DNA of 61,643 bases, from assembly GCA_023451395.1 (NCBI GenBank), contig JAEXZL010000208.1, forward strand, positions 1 to 61,643, given 5' to 3'. The translations under genes were made by a program, and so were the position numbers. The DNA is from Bacillota bacterium (lineage in GTDB: Bacteria > Bacillota > Clostridia > Clostridiales > Clostridiaceae). The notes beneath the pieces are model-generated. The model was not told the DNA's origin. It saw only the letters and a list, made by a program, of their open reading frames with translations, and made no database searches. Below are positions 37,040 to 45,376 of the stretch, in pieces; the stretch's first letter is position 1, and the number at the start of each line of letters is the position of its first letter.

Positions 37040-37924
37040 TTATATATCTACTCCTAAAAATTGCTTAACTAAAAGTCCTACCACAAAGGATAAGGCTGCT
37101 ACTCCTAAGCTTATTACAGCCATTTCTCCAAAGCGCTTCTTAAAATTTAAATCCTGTGCCACAGATATATAATAATTAAAAACAAAAATTATCAAAACAA
37201 CGATAATTAGCATAGAAATAAGGGAAACTAAGTATCCATCCTGAGGTGCCAGCAAATAAGGCAAAACTAAAAGAATTACTGTAAAAAGATACGCTATGCC
37301 TGTATAAGTACAGGACTTTAAGGCATCCTCTCTTCCTTCAGACCTGGCAGATAAAAATTCTGAGGAAGCCATAGAAAAGGTTGCGGAAATTCCCGTTATA
37401 AGGCCTGAAAGTGCCACCAGCTTATTATTTTGAAGAGCAAAGGTAAGTCCAGCAAGAGTCCCTGTAAGCTCAACTAGTGCATCATTTAATCCCAAAACCA
37501 TAGAACCTACATAGCGAAGTCGCTCCTCATCCAGCATTTCTAAAAGCTCTGCTTCATGCTTTTCCTCATCCTCTTTAATCCTTGTAGCCTCAGGTATTTC
37601 CTTTTGTAATAAGCCATAATTGATAGAGGCAGCATCCTCTCCCTTTTCCATAAGCTTTAAAGCAAAGGTAAAGCCTAAAATTCTACTTATTAGTGTATAC
37701 CAAAATATTTTTAAACCATTAGGTTTAACCTCTTGCTGTGTATATCCCTTCCAAATATTCGCATGAGCCTTTTCCTCTTCTCCAATCCTCTGAAGTATCT
37801 TTTTATTCTTTTCATCCTTCATCTTCTCAGCTATTTTATTGTATATTATATACTCAGTTTCTTCATTAAGCTGCATATTTATAATAGCTTGTCTAGTCTC
37901 GTCACTTAAGGTGATTTTTTCCAT
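37040..37924 (-). CDS. Ferritin-like domain fused to VIT1/CCC1 transporter
   Basis: A 294-residue protein joining two modules. Residues about 1-130 form a helical ferritin-like/rubrerythrin-like domain with metal-ligand pairs NEETEY, EEEKAHANIW and EEKHEAELL. About 135-294 form a VIT1/CCC1-type membrane region (GLNDALVELTGTLAGLTFA, SSEFLSARSEGRE) with about five helices. The fusion suggests iron or manganese efflux fed by a cytosolic metal-binding domain. ATG follows AAGGAGGAG. A tandem repeat fills its upstream region. Confidence 0.85.
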   Translation of the reverse strand: MEKITLSDETRQAIINMQLNEETEYIIYNKIAEKMKDEKNKKILQRIGEEEKAHANIWKGYTQQEVKPNGLKIFWYTLISRILGFTFALKLMEKGEDAASINYGLLQKEIPEATRIKEDEEKHEAELLEMLDEERLRYVGSMVLGLNDALVELTGTLAGLTFALQNNKLVALSGLITGISATFSMASSEFLSARSEGREDALKSCTYTGIAYLFTVILLVLPYLLAPQDGYLVSLISMLIIVVLIIFVFNYYISVAQDLNFKKRFGEMAVISLGVAALSFVVGLLVKQFLGVDI

Positions 37925-37949
37925 GATAATCTCCTCCTTAATAAATAAA

Positions 37950-38065
37950 AATAAATAAAATTATGCACATTATTATTTAATAAATAAAATTATGCACCTT
38001 GATATTTAATAAATAAAATTATGCACCTTAATATTTAACAAAAAAATTATGAACAATATATAATA
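37950..38065. repeat. 29-bp tandem repeat, about four copies
   Basis: Units start near 37950, 37979, 38008 and 38037. Each holds AATAAATAAAATTATGCAC followed by a variable ATTATTATTT-like tail; the fourth is degenerate. They lie directly upstream of the ferritin-like/VIT gene. On its coding strand each unit carries GTGCATAATTTT, which resembles an extended -10. Confidence 0.8.
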
Positions 38066-38180
38066 ATTATAACATTAAACTCACTTCTATTTATGGATAA
38101 AAGCTTTACTAAAGGGAAATTTCATTAAATATTAAAATCATTCCAAAATTTTAACATTTCTTAATACAAAAACAACAATA

Positions 38181-38209
38181 TTGACATATTAAAAAAAGTA
38201 TCCTATAAT
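38181..38209 (+). promoter_or_regulatory. Consensus promoter of the fluoride riboswitch transcript
   Basis: TTGACA (38181-38186), exactly 17 nt, TATAAT (38204-38209). The transcript would start about 15 nt before the aptamer. Confidence 0.85.
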
Positions 38210-38229
38210 TATTTAATAAATTTTATTAA

Positions 38230-38317
38230 ATGGGAATGATGTTCTCCCAGAGCTTTGCTCAAACCGCGTATAGCTGATGACTTCTGCATTTATGGCAGAA
38301 CCATCGGTTTTTTTATT
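38230..38317 (+). promoter_or_regulatory. Fluoride riboswitch (crcB motif) with terminator
   Basis: The leader shows the conserved elements of the fluoride aptamer in order: GGGAATGATGTTCTCCC, the AAACCGC pseudoknot strand, then GCTGATGACTTCTGC. The last segment can instead pair with GGCAGAA, and an ACCATCGG strand before a run of seven T gives the expression platform. In this class fluoride binding prevents termination, so the downstream gene is switched on by fluoride. Coordinates of the edges are approximate. Confidence 0.9.
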
Positions 38318-38350
38318 TTAATAAATTATATAAAACAAAGGAGGCACAGT

Positions 38351-39523
38351 ATGCTAACAAGTCTTGCACTTATATTTTTATTAGGAATTATATTGGGAGG
38401 AATCTTTGAAAAATTAAAGCTTCCAAGGCTATTAGGTATGATAATCACAGGGATAATCTTAGGTCCCTATGTATTAAATATCATAGATCCCTCTATTTTA
38501 TCTATCTCAGGAGACTTAAGAGAAATAGCACTTATTATTATCTTATTACGAGCTGGTCTTGCCATGGATATTGAATCTCTTAAAAAGGTAGGAAGGCCGG
38601 CAATATTAATGTGTTTTGTTCCTGCACTTTTTGAAATAACTGCCTTTATTCTTTTTGCTCCTATGCTGCTTAATATTAAAGTTATTGATGCTGCAATTAT
38701 GGGAACTGTAATTGCTGCAGTATCCCCTGCAGTAATTGTTCCTAAAATGTTAAATCTCATTGAAAAAGGTTATGGAAAGACTCACAGTATACCTAAGCTT
38801 ATTATGGCAGGAGCTTCTGCAGATGATGTATTTGTTATTGTGCTTTTTACTACCTTTACAGGAATAGCTCAAGGTGGAACCTTATCACCCTTAAGTATTT
38901 TACAAATACCAATTTCAATAGTTCTTGGAATTATTTTAGGAGCTTTTACAGGCTATATCTTATCAAAGATTTTCAAGCACTTACATATAAGAGATTCCAT
39001 AAAAGTCATCATTCTACTAAGTTCTTCATTTTTAATGCTTACAGCAGAAAATCTATTAAAAGGTATCATACCTCTTTCTGGACTCTTGGGAACTATGGCT
39101 ATAGGAATAGCCCTTTTAAAGGATTATCCATCCCTTACAAAGAGATTATCAATAAAGCTTTCTAAACTCTGGGTGGCTGCAGAAATATTACTTTTCGTAC
39201 TGGTAGGAGCTGCTGTGAATATAAAATAAGCAGCTAAGGCTGGACCTATGGTTATTATCATGATAATAATAGCTCTAATTTTTAGAATGGCAGGGGTTTA
39301 TATATCACTAATAAAAACAAAACTTACAAATAAAGAGAGGCTTTTTTGCCTTATAGCCTACTGTCCTAAGGCCACAGTCCAGGCAGCTATAGGTGCTGTT
39401 CCACTATCCCTTGGTCTTTCTTCTGGTGAACTTATTCTTAGTACTGCTGTTATTGCAATATTAATTACTGCACCTCTAGGGGCCTTAGGAATAGACAAAA
39501 GCTACAAAAAGCTATTAACCTGA
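38351..39523 (+). pseudogene. Fluoride-controlled cation/proton antiporter, interrupted by TAA
   Basis: A CPA-family (Na+/H+ exchanger-like) membrane protein. The reading frame from ATG 38351 (AAAGGAGG upstream) runs 292 residues to TAA at 39227-39229, then continues in the same frame to 39523. The second part holds the family motif CPKATVQAAIGAVP, so both parts belong to one protein of about 390 residues. One base change turns TAA into GAA, CAA or AAA. Antiporters are among genes known to follow fluoride riboswitches. Expression of the first part, reinitiation at ATG 39248, readthrough or a sequencing error are all possible. Confidence 0.85.
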
Positions 39524-39560
39524 TATTTATTAATAATATAATATTAATAAATATCATTTT
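39521..39560 (+). terminator. Long palindromic terminator after the antiporter
   Basis: TGATATTTATTAATA and its exact complement flank a 6-nt loop and are followed by TTTT. The stop codon of the antiporter is the start of the stem. Confidence 0.7.
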
Positions 39561-39700
39561 ATCACTTATATAATGATGATATAATTGTTTCATAAGATTA
39601 TAGCATCTTATACTTACTTAAAATATTTGAGTAAAATAGACATTTGATTAAACATTTCATAATCTCTCTAAATTATTATTTATGGAAAGGAAATGATACT

Positions 39701-40213
39701 ATGCTAAAGGAAAATGTTTTAAAGCTTTTGAACACACAAATTAATAAGGAGCTCTTTTCTGCTTATTTATATCTAGAAATTTCTAATTTCTACGAAGATT
39801 TTGGACTTGCTGGCTTTGCAAATTGGTTTAAGATACAAGCTCAGGAAGAAAGAGACCATGCTATGTTATTTATGCAGTATATTCAAAATAACGGCGGAAA
39901 GGTTACTCTTGAAGCTATAGACAAACCTTCCAGAGAATTTGAAAACACTATGGATCCCCTAAAGGCTTCATTAGAGCATGAAGAATATGTTACAAGTCTA
40001 ATTAATACAATATATGCTGAGGCCCATAGTGAAAAGGACTTTAGAACCATGCAATTCTTAGATTGGTTTATTAAAGAGCAGGGAGAAGAAGAAAAGAATG
40101 CAGATGATCTAATTAAGAAAATGGATCTCTTTGGATCAGACGGCAAGGGTCTTTATATGCTAGATAATGAACTAGCAGCAAGAGTATATGCTGCACCATC
40201 TCTAGTATTATAA
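39701..40213 (+). CDS. Ferritin
   Basis: Cytosolic iron-storage protein of the bacterial non-heme ferritin type. The 170 residues form a four-helix bundle with ferroxidase-centre ligands in INKELFSAYLYLE, AQEERDHAM and WFIKEQGEEEKNADD. The tail is short. ATG at 39701 follows AAAGGAAATG; the frame is open further left without a site. Its closeness to the ferritin-like/VIT gene and rubrerythrin fits an iron and peroxide management set, though each has its own promoter. Confidence 0.94.
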   Translation: MLKENVLKLLNTQINKELFSAYLYLEISNFYEDFGLAGFANWFKIQAQEERDHAMLFMQYIQNNGGKVTLEAIDKPSREFENTMDPLKASLEHEEYVTSLINTIYAEAHSEKDFRTMQFLDWFIKEQGEEEKNADDLIKKMDLFGSDGKGLYMLDNELAARVYAAPSLVL

Positions 40214-40281
40214 TAAAAGTACATATTTTTATTGTTTAAGGATAAAAAAGACATAAATGAAAGTTATTTTGTCATAGTAAA

Positions 40282-40317
40282 TAGCCCCTGCCATATAGGC
40301 AGAGGGCTATTTATAGT
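40282..40317. terminator. Bidirectional terminator between ferritin and CPBP genes
   Basis: AAATAGCCCCTGCC pairs with GGCAGAGGGCTATTT around ATATA, with one mismatch, between convergent genes. Confidence 0.75.
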
Positions 40318-40334
40318 TTTGATATCAATCCTTA

Positions 40335-41030
40335 TTACATAATTCCAAAGAGCATAAAGCCTATGGTATTAATAGCAAAATTAGCACACATATGTATCAG
40401 CCAAGAGGGATATATAGTATTACTCTTCTCACAAAACCAATTAAAAATAATTCCCGCTATGAATAAAGCTATTATAAGAAGTATGAAAAGCAGAGGAGTA
40501 AACCAACCGGTAATTATAGCCACATGATAGAGGGAAAAGGCTCCAGCACTAAAGATATATGATAATTTTCTTCCGAAGCTTTTTTTAAGAATCAAAAAAG
40601 AAAAGCCTCTAAAAAAGAATTCCTCCAAAAAGGAATTTATAAGGGATATATAAATAGCTACAAAAACAAAATTTCCTCTCATAACTCCTAACCTTTCTTC
40701 TAAAGTAGAGGTTACCTGAGAAAAGTCAAAAAATCTGCCTAATGTAAAATAAGCACCTAAAATTAATATATAAACTGCAGCCCCCATGGCCAGGGCAATA
40801 ATTAAGCTTCTTTTATCAGGAATAAAAAGTTTTTTAAAATCACTCCTTTTAAAACAAAGAACATAGCCAAAAGGCAATAGCAAAAATAGCACAATCTTAT
40901 AAATAGATTTAATCATATAGGTCGGTGATAATATCAACTCTACCAAAGCCATTAATAAACATGCAGTTACCACAACTATAATTGCCCATAAGACAGCTTT
41001 TTTATCAGTTATAAATAGATTCCTTTTCAT
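40335..41030 (-). CDS. CPBP family intramembrane metalloprotease
   Basis: A 231-residue polytopic membrane protein of the CAAX protease/bacteriocin-processing (Rce1-like) family. The diagnostic EEFFFRG motif (EExxxR) sits near the middle, followed by the second and third conserved segments FSLYHVAIITGW (His) and WLIHMCANFAIN (His and Asn). ATG follows GGGGGATTT. Roles in this family range from self-immunity to signalling protein cleavage; none can be chosen from the neighbourhood. Confidence 0.88.
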   Translation of the reverse strand: MKRNLFITDKKAVLWAIIVVVTACLLMALVELILSPTYMIKSIYKIVLFLLLPFGYVLCFKRSDFKKLFIPDKRSLIIALAMGAAVYILILGAYFTLGRFFDFSQVTSTLEERLGVMRGNFVFVAIYISLINSFLEEFFFRGFSFLILKKSFGRKLSYIFSAGAFSLYHVAIITGWFTPLLFILLIIALFIAGIIFNWFCEKSNTIYPSWLIHMCANFAINTIGFMLFGIM

Positions 41031-41183
41031 AAATCCCCCAAAGCCATTTAAATTTAGTTAAATACCTTCTATTGCATCGATATCATACTTAAATTTTAAA
41101 AAATAAAACTAAGATCTTAAATTAATTATACCATTTAAATAAAGCAGATATAGTATTATATAATTAGCTTTATTAACAGGATA

Positions 41184-41897
41184 TTATTCTAAAGTATCAT
41201 CAATTCTTAACATGCGATATCCAACCCCTATATGAGTTTGTATATATTTAGGCTGTGAAGAATCAGCTTCTATTTTTTTACGAAGTGTTGCCATAAATAC
41301 CCGTAAGGATGCGACATCACTTTCAAAGGCGCTACCCCAGATCTGCTTAAGTATATAGGTATGAGTTAGAACCTTACCTGTATTTTTAGCAAGTAGGCAG
41401 AGAAGCTTATATTCAATTGGAGTCAGATGTAATTCACAACCATCCAAAAAAGCACAGCCCGATGAATAATCAATTTTCACCCCTCCATTTTTAAATATGG
41501 AGTTTTCTCCTTTTCTATTGTCATCTGCGTAGTTTATTCTTCTTAAGGTAACCCTAAGTCTTGCCAGCAGTTCTTCTACACTAAAAGGTTTTGTAATATA
41601 ATCATCTGCTCCTGCATCTAATGCATCTATTTTATCTCTATCCTCACTTCTTGCGCTTATAACAATAATGGGTATATTAGACCAGGTTCGTATCTTTTTA
41701 ATAATATCTACACCATCCATATCAGGAAGACCTAAATCCAATAATATTATATCTGGATTCTGAGACACTGATTCAATAATAGACTGCTCTCCTGTAGCTG
41801 CAGTATGAAATTTATAATTTTGAGTTTCTAAGGTTGTGGCAATGAGATTTCTTATAGCTGAATCATCCTCAACAACGAGAATAAAGGGTTTAATCAT
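41184..41897 (-). CDS. kdpE: Response regulator KdpE
   Basis: OmpR-family activator of the kdp operon. The 237 residues have a receiver with VEDD, the phospho-acceptor in ILLDLGLPD, S in ISARS and K in ITKPF, then a winged helix ending THIGVGYRM. ATG at 41895-41897 overlaps the end of kdpD by 8 nt. It presumably binds upstream of kdpF at about 49360-49450 under potassium limitation. Confidence 0.95.
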   Translation of the reverse strand: MIKPFILVVEDDSAIRNLIATTLETQNYKFHTAATGEQSIIESVSQNPDIILLDLGLPDMDGVDIIKKIRTWSNIPIIVISARSEDRDKIDALDAGADDYITKPFSVEELLARLRVTLRRINYADDNRKGENSIFKNGGVKIDYSSGCAFLDGCELHLTPIEYKLLCLLAKNTGKVLTHTYILKQIWGSAFESDVASLRVFMATLRKKIEADSSQPKYIQTHIGVGYRMLRIDDTLE

Positions 41898-44601
41898 ATA
41901 TATTCACTTCCTCTGCCCGTAGTGTAAAACTAAACACTGAACCCTTAGGCTTATTATCTTTTACTGACATTGTCCCTCCATGGGCAGTAATAATTGATTT
42001 GCATAATGCTAATCCTAATCCTAACCCCCTATGACTATCAGCAATAGAATTATTAGCTGTATAAAACATCTTAAATAGATTTTTCTTTCCTTCTTCCGAT
42101 ATTCCCTGACCATCATCAGATACTTCAACAACAACCACATCTTTCTTTTTTTCATAGGAAATAATGATTGTTGATCCTTTTGGTGTATATTTAATAGCAT
42201 TATCTACAATATTAATAATAACCTGAATTATTAACCTAGAATCCATTTTTGCCATAACAAGATCATCATTATTTTTAACCTTTATTGTATGCTCGATGCT
42301 TTTTCTATTAACGTGCCTTAGTGCTTCAGCTATAACCTCTTCCAAAAGCTCCCCTTCCATATTAATGTTCATCGTACCATCTTTTATTCTTGTAACAGAC
42401 AGAAGATTTTCTACAAGATTAATTAGCCATAGTGAATCATCATAAATATCCTCATATAATTTTTTCTTTTTTCCCTCATCTAAGCTTTCAGAATTATAAA
42501 ATAAAATTCCAGCATTACCAGAAATACCTGTAAGAGGTGTTCTTAAATCGTGGGATATAGAGCGAAGAAGATTAGCTCTAAGCTTTTCCTGCTGAGCCTC
42601 TATTGCCGTCTGCTCCTTCGTTCTAGCTAATATATCCTTCTCCATTATCAATGCACATTCACCTAATATAGAAATAACCAAATTATTTTCAAAAGCATCA
42701 AAATGATCTTTTCCCATTTCGATCCCCACAACAGCATATACATTTTCTTTTCCTCTAACAGCTAAATAAAGACACCTTGCTCCATTTAGTGTATTGGTTG
42801 TGGCTCCAGCATGCTTATTATTTTTATAGACCCACTGTGCAACAGCTTTTTCATTTTCTGATGTATATGAAGTAGAATCATCCTTTGACTCTGTATTTGG
42901 AAAGACTTTTGGCTGAGAAAGCTCATTTTTATTTACCGTATAAATAATTATTGTTTTATCTAGTAATTTTACAAGTTGACTTGCTGTTTCAGAAATTATA
43001 CTATCAATACTTTCAGACTGCTGAAGCCTTTGATTAGTTTCTAAAAGTATCTTAGTACGATAAGCCATTTGTGCTGAAAGCTTGGCCTGCTTTTTAATCC
43101 TGGTGGTTAATGTACTTGTAATAAATGCTGATAAAAACATTACAATAAAGGTAACAGGATAGCCAGTATCGTAAGCCATCAAAGAATATTTGGGATGAGT
43201 AAAGAGAAAATTAAAAATTAAAACACTTATAATAGATGAAAAAGTGCTATATAACTTATTGGGAGTGACCACTGCTATAACTAGCACTCCAAGAATATAA
43301 ACTGTTATAATATTTGCTTCACTGAATCCTAAATTCTGAAAAGACAATCCAATTAATGTTGCTGCTATTAAAATGAATACTGATTTTAAAAAATCTATCA
43401 CTGAAAAGGAATAAATATCTTGTCTCCTTTTTAAAGTCTCCTTATAAGGAGAACTAACCTTATCGGGAATAATATAAATATCAAGGTTTGGTGCAAATTC
43501 AGTAAGCCTTTCTGCAAAAGACAGCTTGAAGGATTTAGTGAATAACAGCTTTCCCTTTGTATTAGTACGTCCTATAATAACCCTTGAAACCCTTGATAAT
43601 CTTGCAAACTCAGCTATCTGAAAGGCAATATCCTCTCCATAAACAGTCTCTATTACCGCTCCCAGCTGCTGTGCCAGCCTAAGATTACTTCTAAGGATTT
43701 CTTTATCCTTAGGTGACATATTTGCAAAGCTTGATGTCTCAACAAATAATGCTGTGAAGGTTCCTTTGAAAGCATAGGCCATCCTAGCTGCTGCTCTTAT
43801 AACCTTAGCATTTGAAGGTGCCGGAGAAAGGCATATTAGAATATGTTCACCGGTATAATAATCAGCTTTTGAAGAAAATTGACTTTTCTTTTCAGAAATT
43901 TTATTCACGTGATCTGCAGTGCGTCTAAGAGCAATTTCTCTTAAAGCAATAAGATTATTTATACTAAAAAAGTTATTTAATGCCTTTTGAGCTTGTATTT
44001 CCTTATATATCTTACCCTTATTCAATCTAGATATTAAATCCTCCGGTTCAATATCTACTAATTCAACCTGATCTGCATTATCGAATACATAATCAGGAAT
44101 ACGCTCTCTAACTATAACTCCAGTAATTGAGGCTACAATATCATTTAAGCTTTCAATATGCTGTACATTTACAGTAGTATATACATCTATTCCTGCATTT
44201 AAAAGCTCTTCTATATCCTTATAGCGTTTTATATGTCGGCATTTCTCCTCATTAGTATGAGCAAGCTCATCTACTAAAATCAATTGGGGCTTACGTTCTA
44301 TTGCTCTATCTAAGTCAAATTCATTGAGAACTATTCCGTTATGATCGAGCTTCAAGGTTTGCAGTACCTCAAGACCTTCTAGAAGACTCATTGTTTCAGG
44401 TCTCGTATGAGGTTCTATATATCCTACAACCACATCAATCCCCTGCTTTTGTACATCCCGGGCCGCTTGAAGCATTGCATAAGTTTTTCCGACCCCAGCG
44501 GCATAACCAAAAAATATCTTTAGTCTTCCTAGATTCTTATTTTTATTTTCTTCTTGTATTCTTTTTAGAATATTCTCAGGATTAGATCTAACTTGAGGCA
44601 C
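41890..44601 (-). CDS. kdpD: Sensor kinase KdpD
   Basis: Potassium/turgor sensor kinase, 903 residues. Order: N-terminal KdpD domain with Walker-like GYAAGVGKTYAML (about 32-44), a USP-like domain (HILICLSPAPSNAKVIRAA), four closely spaced membrane helices near 400-500, GAF-like region, HisKA with SHDLRTPLTG, and HATPase_c with DNAIKYTPKG and GLGLGLALCK. This full-length layout is the classical one. The start is GTG at 44599-44601 behind GGAGG. It is separated from kdpC by 157 bp. Confidence 0.95.
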   Translation of the reverse strand: MPQVRSNPENILKRIQEENKNKNLGRLKIFFGYAAGVGKTYAMLQAARDVQKQGIDVVVGYIEPHTRPETMSLLEGLEVLQTLKLDHNGIVLNEFDLDRAIERKPQLILVDELAHTNEEKCRHIKRYKDIEELLNAGIDVYTTVNVQHIESLNDIVASITGVIVRERIPDYVFDNADQVELVDIEPEDLISRLNKGKIYKEIQAQKALNNFFSINNLIALREIALRRTADHVNKISEKKSQFSSKADYYTGEHILICLSPAPSNAKVIRAAARMAYAFKGTFTALFVETSSFANMSPKDKEILRSNLRLAQQLGAVIETVYGEDIAFQIAEFARLSRVSRVIIGRTNTKGKLLFTKSFKLSFAERLTEFAPNLDIYIIPDKVSSPYKETLKRRQDIYSFSVIDFLKSVFILIAATLIGLSFQNLGFSEANIITVYILGVLVIAVVTPNKLYSTFSSIISVLIFNFLFTHPKYSLMAYDTGYPVTFIVMFLSAFITSTLTTRIKKQAKLSAQMAYRTKILLETNQRLQQSESIDSIISETASQLVKLLDKTIIIYTVNKNELSQPKVFPNTESKDDSTSYTSENEKAVAQWVYKNNKHAGATTNTLNGARCLYLAVRGKENVYAVVGIEMGKDHFDAFENNLVISILGECALIMEKDILARTKEQTAIEAQQEKLRANLLRSISHDLRTPLTGISGNAGILFYNSESLDEGKKKKLYEDIYDDSLWLINLVENLLSVTRIKDGTMNINMEGELLEEVIAEALRHVNRKSIEHTIKVKNNDDLVMAKMDSRLIIQVIINIVDNAIKYTPKGSTIIISYEKKKDVVVVEVSDDGQGISEEGKKNLFKMFYTANNSIADSHRGLGLGLALCKSIITAHGGTMSVKDNKPKGSVFSFTLRAEEVNIYD

Positions 44602-44758
44602 CTTTCCACCTCCAAATTATTTTTATTTTTATTATATCAATTATTGTATTATAATAGCGTTACTATTAAAAATTTAAAGTTTAAAATTTAAAATTATGGG
44701 ATATTTTTCTTAAGAAGCTTAAGGACAATTCTACATTCTTAATTTTTAATTCCCTATT
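44602..44758 (-). other. 157-bp AT-rich gap between kdpC and kdpD
   Basis: The gap contains repeated AAATTTAAA and AATTAAAAATTAAG strings on opposite strands and a CTTAAG-GCTT-CTTAAG core. This looks like an imperfect inverted repeat of the kind seen in small nonautonomous elements. No gene seen. Confidence 0.3.
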
Positions 44759-45361
44759 CTATAAAATACCTTCAAGTATTAAATTAACCATTAAGACATT
44801 AACTGTAGGCTCTCCAAAAATTCCAAGAAATCTATCTGTGGTACATTCATCTATAACATTTTGTATCTCCTGAATAGTCATGTTATTATTTTTTGCAAGT
44901 CTCTCAATCTGATAATTTGCTGCAGCAATAGATATATGAGGATCAAGACCACTACCAGAAGAAGTTACTAGATCAACAGGAATTGCTTTATCTTCATTTT
45001 CTGGATGTGCTCTTTTAATTTTAGCTACCCTATCTGCAACTATATCCTCATATTCCTCACTAGCAGGTGATATATTAGATGGCACAGAATACATAAGAGC
45101 GTTACCCTCTTCATCTACAAAAGTTTGGGTATCTATATTCATAATACGCCCCCACATATGATTATCATGGGTAAATTGTTGTCCAAGAAGCTCGCTGCCA
45201 TACCTTTTGCCTTCAATCTCAATAATGCTTCCATTTGCTTTATCCGGAAAAATGATTTGAGCAATTACTGTTACAAAACCAGTATAAATAGCACCACAAA
45301 GCAAAGTAAAAATAAAAACAAAAAGCGCAGCTCTAGGTAAAATTTCCTTAATTGATTTCAT
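44759..45361 (-). CDS. kdpC: Potassium-transporting ATPase KdpC subunit
   Basis: Single-span accessory subunit of the KdpFABC pump. The 200 residues have a membrane helix at about 11-33, then the conserved segments GSELLGQQF, FVDEEGNALMYSVPSNISPAS and VDLVTSSGSGLDPHIS, and end in VNVLMVNLILE. ATG follows AAGGAGGGG. It lies 15 nt after kdpB. Confidence 0.96.
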   Translation of the reverse strand: MKSIKEILPRAALFVFIFTLLCGAIYTGFVTVIAQIIFPDKANGSIIEIEGKRYGSELLGQQFTHDNHMWGRIMNIDTQTFVDEEGNALMYSVPSNISPASEEYEDIVADRVAKIKRAHPENEDKAIPVDLVTSSGSGLDPHISIAAANYQIERLAKNNNMTIQEIQNVIDECTTDRFLGIFGEPTVNVLMVNLILEGIL

Positions 45362-45376
45362 AGTAATCCCCTCCTT

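Noticed and set aside
37950..38065. CRISPR-like reading of the 29-bp repeats
   Set aside because: The repeats are directly tandem without spacers and very AT-rich.
39541..39660. Fur box upstream of ferritin
   Set aside because: TATAATGATGATATAATT looks partly like GATAATGAT repeats, but in such AT-rich DNA the match is too weak to claim.
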